A stretch of 5,214 nucleotides of DNA from contig JAPLML010000520.1 in the NCBI GenBank assembly GCA_026387055.1, positions 1-5,214 of the forward strand, written 5' to 3'. Positions within the stretch are counted from its first letter, which is position 1, and each line of letters begins with the position of its first letter. Under the pieces are notes generated by a model. The model was not told where the DNA came from and searched no databases. It saw nothing but the letters and a program-made list of their open reading frames with translations. The DNA is from Planctomycetota bacterium (lineage in GTDB: Bacteria > Planctomycetota > Phycisphaerae > FEN-1346). Both the position numbers and the translations under genes were made by a program. Below, piece after piece: positions 1 to 5,214 of this stretch.

Positions 1-1464
1 ATCGGCGGCATGGCGCTGGCCTCCGCCGCCGCGGCGGCCGCTCCGGCGCCGCCGCCGGCCGCCGGCGGAGGCCTGCCGCCCGGCTCCCCCCTGCGCTTGA
101 AGCCCGTCCTCGTCTTCGGCCTCAGCCAGCGGCGCCCGCAGACCAGTTGGCGAAGTTACGGCGGCCTCCAGTCCCGCCAGGACGTGGACCGGGAAGCCCA
201 GCGCATCGCCGAGGAGCTCAAGGACCTCGCCGCCAAGGCGGAGTTCCCCATCGAGGTCCTGCCGGTGACCGTGGCCGGATCGGATGCCGACGTCGCCGCC
301 GCCAAGGCCGCCGAGGCCGACACGCTGCTGGTCTACGCCTCCGGCGGGCCGCAGCACTGGCTCGAACAACTGGCCGCCTCCGGCAAGCCCAACCTCCTGT
401 TCGTCCGCCACCGTTCCGGCCCGGTGTACCTGTGGTACGAGATCGCCCACTTCCGCTTCATCCGCAAGAGCGAGGACGTGCCGGCCGAGCCGAACATGGA
501 CTACGACGACGTGGTGGTCGACGACTACGGCGACGTCCTCTGGCGCCTGCGGGCGCTCTATGGCCTGAAGAACGCGATGGGCACCAAGGGGCTCGCCGTC
601 GGCGGGCTGCAATCCTACAGCCGGGCCGGCCAGGAGCTCGGCCCCGCCCACGTCCGCAACGTCTGGAAGTTCGACATCCGGACGGCGACCCACGAGGAAG
701 TAATTCGACGGATGGAGAAAGCTCGATCCGATCCCCAGGCCGTCCAGGACGCCCGGCGGCGGGCCGAGGAACTGCTCGCCCAGCCGAAGGTCACCCTCAA
801 GACCGACCGGCAGGCCGTGGTCAACTCCTTCCTGGCGATGGCCGTCTTCCGGCAGATGATGGCCGAGACGGGCGCCACGAACCTGGGCGTGGCCCAGTGC
901 ATGGGCGGGCTGATCCCGATCCTCCAGACCCCGCCGTGCCTGGTCCTGGCGATGCTCAACGACGACGGCTACACCGCGTTCTGCCACACCGACTTCACGC
1001 ACACGCCGCCGGGCGTGCTGCTGCGGCACATCTCGGGCAGGCCGTCGTTCGTCAGCAACTCGCACTTCCCGCACCACGGCATGCTGACGCTGGCCCACTG
1101 CGCCGCCCCGCGGCGGATGAACGGCCGCGACTTCGAGCCCACGACCCTCATGACCCATTTCGAGTCCGACTACGGCGCCGCCACGAAGGTCGAGTACACC
1201 AAGGGGCAGGTCATCACCAACATCGTGCCGAACCTGCGCTGCACCAAGTGGGTGGGCTTCCGCGGCAAGATCCTCGACAGCCCCGCCTACGACATGTGCC
1301 GCTCGCAGATCGACCTTGCGATCGACGGCGACTGGCGGAGGCTGCTCCGGGACCTCCAGGGCTTCCACACCATCACGTGCTACGGCGATTACCTGCGCGA
1401 GGTCGGCTACGCCCTGAAGAAGGTCCGCATCGAGTGGGAGAACGTCAGCGACGTCGCCTGGTAG
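1..1464 (+). CDS. Exported sugar-isomerase-like protein (L-fucose/L-arabinose isomerase fold), 5' partial
   Basis: Seen: the frame is open from base 1 to TAG at 1462-1464. The first ATG (position 10) is preceded in frame by Ile-Gly-Gly, and the N-terminus is IGGMALASAAAAAAP followed by Pro/Gly/Ala. This looks like the hydrophobic core of a Tat signal peptide whose Arg-Arg part lies before the window, so the ATG at 10 is probably internal. Numbered from that ATG, residues 30-220 fit an N-terminal Rossmann-like half (DTLLVYASGG, RHRSGPVYLWYEI, LRALYGLKN). Residues 265-475 fit the C-terminal isomerase-like half (NDDGYTAFCHTDF, SGRPSF, LAHCAAPRRM, THFESDYGA, CYGDYLREVGYALKK). Family knowledge: this matches exported planctomycete proteins annotated as sugar isomerase-like, about 450-490 residues long, with no assigned reaction that I know of. 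Odd: the usual ESD motif reads HTD at residues 326-328. Inference: it acts on a sugar outside the cytoplasm, or is a non-catalytic relative. The family call is fairly firm; the substrate is unknown. Confidence 0.85.
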   Translation: MGGMALASAAAAAAPAPPPAAGGGLPPGSPLRLKPVLVFGLSQRRPQTSWRSYGGLQSRQDVDREAQRIAEELKDLAAKAEFPIEVLPVTVAGSDADVAAAKAAEADTLLVYASGGPQHWLEQLAASGKPNLLFVRHRSGPVYLWYEIAHFRFIRKSEDVPAEPNMDYDDVVVDDYGDVLWRLRALYGLKNAMGTKGLAVGGLQSYSRAGQELGPAHVRNVWKFDIRTATHEEVIRRMEKARSDPQAVQDARRRAEELLAQPKVTLKTDRQAVVNSFLAMAVFRQMMAETGATNLGVAQCMGGLIPILQTPPCLVLAMLNDDGYTAFCHTDFTHTPPGVLLRHISGRPSFVSNSHFPHHGMLTLAHCAAPRRMNGRDFEPTTLMTHFESDYGAATKVEYTKGQVITNIVPNLRCTKWVGFRGKILDSPAYDMCRSQIDLAIDGDWRRLLRDLQGFHTITCYGDYLREVGYALKKVRIEWENVSDVAW

Positions 1465-1468
1465 GCGG

Positions 1469-1504
1469 TCACACTTGTTCGTGTGAGTGGTCGCCGCGGC
1501 GACC
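1469..1504. repeat. Two adjacent hairpins just after the isomerase-like gene
   Basis: Seen: TCACAC-TTGTTC-GTGTGA (1469-1486) has a perfect 6-bp stem and begins four bases after the stop codon at 1464. It is followed at 1489-1504 by GGTCGCCGCGGCGACC, a perfect 16-bp palindrome. No T-run follows on either strand, so this is not a standard intrinsic terminator. The site lies between two convergent genes, so a role in slowing or ending transcription, or in protecting the mRNA 3' end, is possible but unproven. A further 6-bp stem with a 3-nt loop (CCGCCG-GTT-CGGCGG) lies at 1635-1649. Short GC-rich palindromes are common by chance in DNA of this composition. Confidence 0.4.
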
Positions 1505-1612
1505 GCGGTTGTCGAGGAGGGCGTCGGTCAGGCCCTGGAACCGGGCGTAGAACGCCTCGAGGGTCTCCGGCGCCGACCCGCACCCCCACCCGCCCTTGAT
1601 GCTCCGTGCAAA
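1502..1612 (-). pseudogene. Remnant of a GH2 (beta-galactosidase-type) glycoside hydrolase C-terminal region
   Basis: Seen: the minus strand here reads FARSIKGGWGCGSAP, then ETLEAFYARFQGLTDALLDN, then RG, and soon reaches a TGA at 1469-1471. Family knowledge: secreted GH2 proteins related to beta-galactosidase and beta-glucuronidase carry a segment like GGWGYG..P.s.e.F..Ry.gL.dALLDN just before a FGFCYTQLTDVEQ motif near the C-terminus. The match covers about 37 residues, then stops: no FCYTQL-like sequence is found in any minus-strand frame down to 1440, and no TEFGG-like motif is found immediately upstream. One familiar Tyr is Cys here (GWGCG for GWGYG). Inference: this is a decayed fragment left after deletion or rearrangement, fitting the carbohydrate-related neighbours. 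It could instead be chance coding-like sequence in GC-rich DNA, but the length and order of matching residues make that less likely. Confidence 0.5.
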
Positions 1613-1713
1613 ACGGACGGCGCAGGGCTCCGCCCCGCCGGTTCGGCGGCGACCAACCGTTGCGTTTCGTGCCCCCGAACGCCCCCTCGGAAACGGGAAG
1701 CGACGGCAACCGA

Positions 1714-1920
1714 TTAGTCGGCGTCCTTCGTCTTCTTCTTGAACTCGCCGCAGAAATCCTCTTCGCCGACGTACGGATAGCGGCTGGTCAGCCTTCGGTT
1801 CCGGGCGGAATCCGTATCCATCAGGAGCGTCGGCGGCAGCCTGTGGCAGTAGCCCGTGGTGCTCCCCTCCTGGCGGCCCTTGAAGAAACGACAGTGCGGG
1901 CATTTTCCCGTTCCTGGCAT
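1714..1920 (-). CDS. Small four-cysteine (zinc-ribbon-like) protein, 68 aa
   Basis: Seen: ATG at 1920 to TAA at 1714-1716. Cysteines are at residues 7, 10, 25 and 57, in the order CPHCRFF ... YCHRLPPT ... DFCGEF, and the tail is Lys/Asp-rich (KKKTKDAD). A purine-rich stretch with GGGA about 7 nt before the ATG can serve as a ribosome binding site. Family knowledge: small proteins with CxxCrfF...CrR.PP...(W/F)CGEF occur in many bacteria and phages, usually as hypothetical proteins, and the four cysteines are presumed to bind a metal. No signal peptide or membrane segment is seen, so it is probably cytoplasmic. It is transcribed in the same direction as the upstream lipoprotein gene but 243 bases away across a large palindrome, and it has its own promoter-like sequence. 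Its role is unknown. The ordered Cys pattern and plausible start favour a real gene over overlapping frames. Confidence 0.75.
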   Translation of the reverse strand: MPGTGKCPHCRFFKGRQEGSTTGYCHRLPPTLLMDTDSARNRRLTSRYPYVGEEDFCGEFKKKTKDAD

Positions 1921-1966
1921 AGCTCTTTCCCTTTCCTACGGCAGTTGGAGAATATCAATGGGAGGT

Positions 1967-1995
1967 AATATACCAGAAAACGGCCGCTTTGCCTA
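1967..1995 (-). promoter_or_regulatory. Candidate sigma-70-type promoter for the small four-Cys gene
   Basis: Seen on the minus strand: TATATT (1967-1972; one mismatch to TATAAT) preceded after a 17-nt spacer by TAGGCA (1990-1995; four of six match TTGACA). It lies in an AT-rich island that stands out from its GC-rich surroundings. It predicts a transcript start near 1960 and a 5' leader of about 40 nt before the ATG at 1920. The -10 box lies within a small palindrome, GGTA-ATA-TACC (1964-1974). The -35 match is weak, so this is a suggestion only. Confidence 0.35.
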
Positions 1996-2039
1996 GAGGG
2001 AAATTCCGGCCGGCGAAGCCCGTCGCGCCGGGACGACGA

Positions 2040-2127
2040 AACACGCGCCCAGCAAGCTGGGCGGCTAAATGGGCCGCCGAGTGCGTGTCGCACATCATTT
2101 AGCCGCCCAGCTTGCTGGGCGCGTGTT
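2040..2127. repeat. Perfect 32-bp inverted repeat with nested hairpins (palindromic element)
   Basis: Seen: the left arm 2040-2071 is the exact reverse complement of the right arm 2096-2127, separated by 24 nt. Each arm contains its own palindrome, an 8-bp stem around two bases (CGCCCAGCAAGCTGGGCG at 2046-2063 and its complement opposite). The spacer contains another hairpin, GTGCG-TGT-CGCAC (2081-2093). The pairing continues imperfectly outward: 2019-2030 with 2134-2145 (10 of 12), then G2018-C2146, A2017-T2147 and CGGCCG at 2007-2012 and 2149-2154, giving about 148 nt in all. It begins 36 nt after the stop of the glycosidase gene on the minus strand. There is no T-run on either side, no transposase and no obvious target-site duplication. 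Candidate explanations are a REP/BIME-like element, a small non-autonomous mobile element, or an mRNA 3'-end structure. Confidence 0.85.
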
Positions 2128-2163
2128 CTTGGTCGACGCGACAGGCTACGGCCGCCCCGGGGC

Positions 2164-4929
2164 TCAGTCGTACCTCACGGCGATGCTCAAGGGCACGCCC
2201 TGCGGAGTGAGAAGAATCCAGTCGCCCTTGAAAGCGTTCGTGGGCGCGCCGTTCACCGTCACGGCGCGGATCGGGCGGCCCTTCGGGTGGCGGAGGCGCA
2301 GCCGGATGCACTGGGGCGGCTGCCTCGTCGGAGGGTCGATAAGCGCCTGGATCCGGCCGCGATTCACCTCGGACAGAATCGTGAAGGACACGGGGCCGAA
2401 GGCCGTGGGCGCGCGGCGGACCTCGATCCGCTTGCTGGCCTCGAGCCAGGCCCGCGGCACGGCCTGCCCGATCCGGAGGTCCGCCCCCTCGTCGCCGACC
2501 AGCATCATGCGGAGCAGCCGCAACTGCTGGGTCCCCGAGTAGAGGTGCGGCATCGTGGGGGTCGGCTCGCCGGTCAGGACCTGGGTGACCTCGACGCCGG
2601 CGTACGTGTCGCGCCCCATGCCGCAGGCCAGCATCCCGTAGAATCCCAGGAGCGTGCGGCGGACCTCGTCGCGGCGGAGGCAGTTTAACAAATAGCCATA
2701 CGTGTAAGCGTGATCGACGCCCTTGTCGAACTCGCACAGGCCCAGCACGAGGCCGCCCCGGCGTTCCATGGCGTCGGTCACCCACCGGGCCCGCCCGTCG
2801 GCGGGGGGCAGGAACCCGCTCTCCAGCATCATCGAAGCAATGAGGCCGTAGTAGCCGCCCGCCTTGTAGCCGGTGCCCTTCAGGAGGCGGTGCGTGTCGG
2901 GCTCCATCGGCAGGACCTTCATGCCCTCGCACTCGATGACGGCCGCGTCCATCGACCCGAGGATGCACGCGCGGTAGGCGGCGGCTTCGCCGGCGATCCG
3001 ATCAGCCTCCGCGCCCATGCCAATGCGCCGGAGGACCTCGGCGGCCTGCTCCATGCCGACGCAGCAGTACGCGTCGCCGTAGTAGTCGAATGTCGCTTCG
3101 CCGTAGTCCGCGTAGGGCGTGAACTTGATCAAGCCGTACGTGACCGGCCGGCTCGTCCCCGCGGCCTGCATGGACTCCTGGCGCTTACGGATGATCCAGT
3201 CGCACATCCGGACGATCGGCGGCGCGGTCCGGCGGAGCCACGCCTCGTCGCCGGTCATCCGGTAATGGGAGCTCAGGGCCAGGAGCATCGCCCCGTGGTC
3301 GGGCAGGCCATAACGGACGAAGAACAGGCCGTCGGGTCTGAGCAGGCTCAAGAGCGACTCCAGGTACCTGCGCGAATCCTCGTGGTAGCCCCACAAGTCC
3401 AGCGCGTGGCAGTAAAGTACCGCGCTATAGCCGAAGACCTCCTCGTAGAACCCCGCGCCGTCGTGCGGCAGATACCGGTCGCCCTGCTTATCCACGTTGA
3501 GGAAGTTGAAGGCCAGCCACGCGCGGCACGCATCGTTGACCCGCTGCTCCGGCACCGTGATCTGCATCCCCGCACCCACGAGCGCGGTCCAGCGCTCGCA
3601 GACCTCGTCAAGACGCTGCCGGAACTCCTGCGAGTCGACCTGGGCGGCGGCACGGCCTTCCGGCGGGGAAGGCAGCTTGAAGCACACCTCGCGCGAGCCC
3701 CCCGCCGGGACAGGAAGAGCCCGCGGCAGCCACGGGGCGGCATCGGACGGCGGCGCAAAACGCAGGACGGCACGGGCCGTACGCTCGCGGCGGCCGGCGT
3801 TCGATATCCGCAGGCGCACGTAGCCCCAGAGGTCTTTGTCGGGGCGCATGCCTTCCGTGTGGCCGAAGACCGGCTGCTCGTAAACCAGGCCGGCGTGCTT
3901 GAACTCGGCAACGACCACGGGAAGGTGGCCCTGGAGGAGCCGCTTGGCGCAGCCGCCTGTTCCGAATTGGACCGGCGGGTCGCCCACCTCGAAGAACGCC
4001 TTCCTGCCGGTCGATTGCCAACCGTCCCCGGCGTGGGCGAGTTCGATCGTGCCGTCGTACCTCACGCCGATCTCGTACGGATGGTCCTTCACGCCGACCA
4101 CCTCGCGCGGCTTGGCCAAGGCCGGAAGAAGCGCGGCCACCGACTCGAAGGAGGGGTCGGCCTTGGCGGCGAGGACCTCGGCGCCCAGCGGGTCGCAGTC
4201 GGCGAGTTCCTGCCAGCGGCGGTCCTCCGGAGTCATTCGTCGCCCGGCCGGGTCCGTCGCCGCCACCCGCACGTCCCGGACCATCGATACCGCCACGGGG
4301 CCGCGATCGCCGTAGTCGGCATCGAGATCGGCCTGACGCGCATCCACCCCGAACCCCTTCCCCACCACCAGAAGAGCCGGCGGGCCCTGGAGGCCCGTGG
4401 GCCTCGGCAGGATGAGCTCGCGGCGCCAGGCCCGGCCGTCCGGACTGGACAGGAAGCGGAGGCCATCCTCGGCAAGCTCAATCGCCACGTAGTGCCACTC
4501 GTCGAACCGGCATGGGGCCAGGTCGTGCTCGTCGCGGCGGCCCTCCGACGTCACGCAGACGTAGTAGCGCCCGCTGCCGCGCGGGATGATGCCCATCTGG
4601 CACCAATCGCCTGGCTTCCAGTAAAGGAAGAGGGAGGTGCACCAACTCACGCCGGAACCGGGCCGGATGGCGCCCGACGCGCGAACGCCGTCCACGCCAA
4701 GCGGACGCTCGAGGTGGGCGTACGTGTTCTCGGCCGCCGCGATCTCCACGAAGCCTTCCTTGAGCGCGACGGCGTTGCCGGCCGACGCATCCACGACCCA
4801 GCCGGGGTCAAGGGCCGGCTTGGCGAAATCGTCGCCGAAGATCATGCGTTGCTGCTCCATACATCCCGCCGCCGTCAGGATGAGGACAAGGGCTGGAAGA
4901 GATAGGGTGACTGGATAGGGATAGCGCAT
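2164..4929 (-). CDS. Large lipoprotein: concanavalin-like domain fused to an (alpha/alpha)6 six-hairpin glycosidase, 921 aa
   Basis: Seen: starting at ATG 4929, residues 1-22 form a signal peptide (MRYPYPVTLSLPALVLILTAAG) with Cys23 as lipidation site, so the protein is probably membrane-anchored outside the cytoplasm. Residues about 31-224 resemble a LamG/DUF1080-type beta sandwich (WCTSLFLYW, WCQMGI, FDEWHYVAIEL, LRFLSSPDGRAW). Residues about 280-420 look like a second beta domain. Residues about 445-815 show helical-hairpin repeats of the six-hairpin glycosidase type (FYEEVFGYSAVLYCHALDLWGY, RYGLPDHGAMLLALSSHYRMTGDEAW, GEATFDYYGDAY, AGGYYGLIASMMLESG, MPHLYSGTQQLRLLRMM), and a small beta domain ends at 921. 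Acidic candidates for catalysis include Glu496/Glu497, Asp544, Glu611, Asp615 and Asp619, but I cannot say which act. Inference: degrades or trims an extracellular polysaccharide; the GH family and substrate are not identifiable by eye. An in-frame ATG at 4977 would add 16 residues ahead of the signal peptide and is less likely. Confidence 0.85.
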   Translation of the reverse strand: MRYPYPVTLSLPALVLILTAAGCMEQQRMIFGDDFAKPALDPGWVVDASAGNAVALKEGFVEIAAAENTYAHLERPLGVDGVRASGAIRPGSGVSWCTSLFLYWKPGDWCQMGIIPRGSGRYYVCVTSEGRRDEHDLAPCRFDEWHYVAIELAEDGLRFLSSPDGRAWRRELILPRPTGLQGPPALLVVGKGFGVDARQADLDADYGDRGPVAVSMVRDVRVAATDPAGRRMTPEDRRWQELADCDPLGAEVLAAKADPSFESVAALLPALAKPREVVGVKDHPYEIGVRYDGTIELAHAGDGWQSTGRKAFFEVGDPPVQFGTGGCAKRLLQGHLPVVVAEFKHAGLVYEQPVFGHTEGMRPDKDLWGYVRLRISNAGRRERTARAVLRFAPPSDAAPWLPRALPVPAGGSREVCFKLPSPPEGRAAAQVDSQEFRQRLDEVCERWTALVGAGMQITVPEQRVNDACRAWLAFNFLNVDKQGDRYLPHDGAGFYEEVFGYSAVLYCHALDLWGYHEDSRRYLESLLSLLRPDGLFFVRYGLPDHGAMLLALSSHYRMTGDEAWLRRTAPPIVRMCDWIIRKRQESMQAAGTSRPVTYGLIKFTPYADYGEATFDYYGDAYCCVGMEQAAEVLRRIGMGAEADRIAGEAAAYRACILGSMDAAVIECEGMKVLPMEPDTHRLLKGTGYKAGGYYGLIASMMLESGFLPPADGRARWVTDAMERRGGLVLGLCEFDKGVDHAYTYGYLLNCLRRDEVRRTLLGFYGMLACGMGRDTYAGVEVTQVLTGEPTPTMPHLYSGTQQLRLLRMMLVGDEGADLRIGQAVPRAWLEASKRIEVRRAPTAFGPVSFTILSEVNRGRIQALIDPPTRQPPQCIRLRLRHPKGRPIRAVTVNGAPTNAFKGDWILLTPQGVPLSIAVRYD

Positions 4930-4935
4930 GGTGCC

Positions 4936-4941
4936 ATCATA
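4936..4941 (-). promoter_or_regulatory. Possible -10 box implying a leaderless start for the lipoprotein gene
   Basis: Seen on the minus strand: TATGAT (five of six match TATAAT), six bases before the ATG at 4929. No Shine-Dalgarno-like sequence precedes that ATG (the bases before it are GAGTATGATGGCACC). If this is a real -10 box, transcription would begin at or next to the start codon and the mRNA would be leaderless. The upstream -35 region is poor (TGGTGA with a 17-nt spacer). The hexamer could equally be chance or part of a longer reading frame starting at 4977. Confidence 0.25.
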
Positions 4942-4987
4942 CTCGCGGGCCGGCAGCTTCACCAGAATTTTGGGCATGGTTCACAAG

Positions 4988-5006
4988 CCCCACGCACCGC
5001 GTGGGG
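4988..5006. repeat. Hairpin in the divergent intergenic region
   Basis: Seen: CCCCACGC-ACC-GCGTGGGG, a perfect 8-bp stem with a 3-nt loop. It sits between the divergent lipoprotein gene (start 4929) and the right-hand frame (about 5014), 59 bases before the first and 7 before the second. Such a site could be a repressor operator or an mRNA structure near the start of the right-hand gene. No regulator that would bind it is visible. Confidence 0.4.
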
Positions 5007-5013
5007 ACAGCGG

Positions 5014-5214
5014 CTGCGTGGCCCGGCCGAACAGCCGGAGGCCGTCGACGCCAAGTGCCGCCATGTCGTCGCCGACGCGCGCACGGCGGCCCCGGCGGCC
5101 CAAGGGGCGAAGCCGGACGGCAAGGCGGCCACGGATGCCAAGGCCGCCCCGAAGGCCCCCAAGGCGAAACGGGAGGCCAAGAAGCGCGACGGCCTCAGCG
5201 GCCTGGACGCGGCG
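5014..5214 (+). CDS. N-terminal part of a probable HARE-HTH domain protein, 3' partial, start uncertain
   Basis: Seen: a plus-strand frame runs to the right edge with strong G/C at third codon positions from about 5020. It encodes a Lys/Ala/Pro-rich linker (KPDGKAATDAKAAPKAPKAK, then REAKKRDG) ending in LSGLDAA. Family knowledge: in planctomycetes, small proteins with such basic Ala/Lys-rich linkers continue from (S)xLDAA into a HARE-HTH winged-helix domain (also found in RNA polymerase delta subunit), presumed to bind DNA. Odd: after the in-frame stop at 4903-4905 there is no ATG, GTG or TTG in this frame. The start given here is a CTG at 5014 with GGGGA six bases upstream, and is only a guess. 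A frameshift from the overlapping frame with ATG at 4976 or 5063 is the main alternative. The HARE domain itself lies outside the window, so the family call rests on the linker and its last residues. It is divergent from the lipoprotein gene. Confidence 0.5.
   Translation, partial: MRGPAEQPEAVDAKCRHVVADARTAAPAAQGAKPDGKAATDAKAAPKAPKAKREAKKRDGLSGLDAA

Noticed and set aside
29..70. GCC/CCG-rich repeats near the left end as a repeat element
   Set aside because: They encode the Ala/Pro/Gly-rich stretch after the signal peptide and are explained by codon bias.
147..1550. Plus-strand open frame of 467 codons overlapping the isomerase-like gene
   Set aside because: Arg/Pro/Gly-rich low-complexity translation; the other frame carries clear family motifs throughout.
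1469..1903. Minus-strand frame of 144 codons containing the GH2-like segment
   Set aside because: Its first half overlaps the four-Cys gene in another frame and shows no GH2 similarity, so the frame as a whole is not a gene. Only the 1502-1612 segment is kept, as a remnant.
2007..2154. Intrinsic terminator for the lipoprotein gene
   Set aside because: The stem is far longer than usual, and no T-run follows the left arm in the direction of transcription (the next bases are TCGTCGTCC).
2710..4905. Plus-strand open frame of 731 codons
   Set aside because: It lies wholly opposite the lipoprotein glycosidase gene, has no recognisable domains and a composition (many His, Arg, Val, Ala) typical of antisense frames in GC-rich genes.
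4959..5180. Minus-strand frame of 73 codons with a signal-peptide-like Ala-rich start
   Set aside because: It is the antisense of the Lys/Ala-rich linker of the right-hand frame; antisense of such codons gives Ala/Leu/Gly-rich sequence that mimics a signal peptide.
4976..5214. Plus-strand frame with ATG at 4976 open to the window end
   Set aside because: Its translation is Arg/Pro/Ser-rich without family features and lacks a ribosome binding site; the neighbouring frame has the coding signal. It stays possible only as the 5' part of a frameshifted gene.

Overview
The window reads as a piece of a GC-rich bacterial chromosome, most likely from a planctomycete or close relative. Three things suggest this: a Tat-exported protein of a sugar-isomerase-like type that I know mainly from Planctomycetota, a large lipoprotein that joins a concanavalin-like domain to an (alpha/alpha)6 glycosidase domain, and the start of what looks like a HARE-HTH protein with a Lys/Ala-rich linker. 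All three assignments come from recalled family patterns; no search was run.

Layout from left to right. Positions 1-1464 (+) hold most of an exported L-fucose/L-arabinose-isomerase-like protein whose start lies before the window. Positions 1465-1713 are a convergent gap. It holds two hairpins and, on the minus strand, a short remnant resembling the C-terminal part of a GH2 beta-galactosidase-type protein. Positions 1714-1920 (-) encode a 68-residue four-cysteine protein with its own AT-rich promoter-like region. Positions 1921-2163 are non-coding and dominated by a perfect 32-bp inverted repeat inside a longer imperfect palindrome. Positions 2164-4929 (-) encode the 921-residue lipoprotein glycosidase. 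Positions 4930-5013 form a short divergent region with an 8-bp-stem hairpin, and from about 5014 to the right edge (+) a coding frame begins that looks like a HARE-HTH protein but lacks an ordinary start codon.

Functionally, the exported isomerase-like protein, the GH2 remnant and the lipoprotein glycosidase point to a carbohydrate-processing neighbourhood acting outside the cytoplasm. The genes are not one operon: orientations are +, -, -, +, and both minus genes appear to have their own upstream signals. I see no CRISPR array, tRNA, rRNA, integrase or transposase. The least explained parts are the large palindrome after the glycosidase gene, the GH2 fragment and the start-less HARE frame. 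I do not see convincing evidence of a new multi-gene system.
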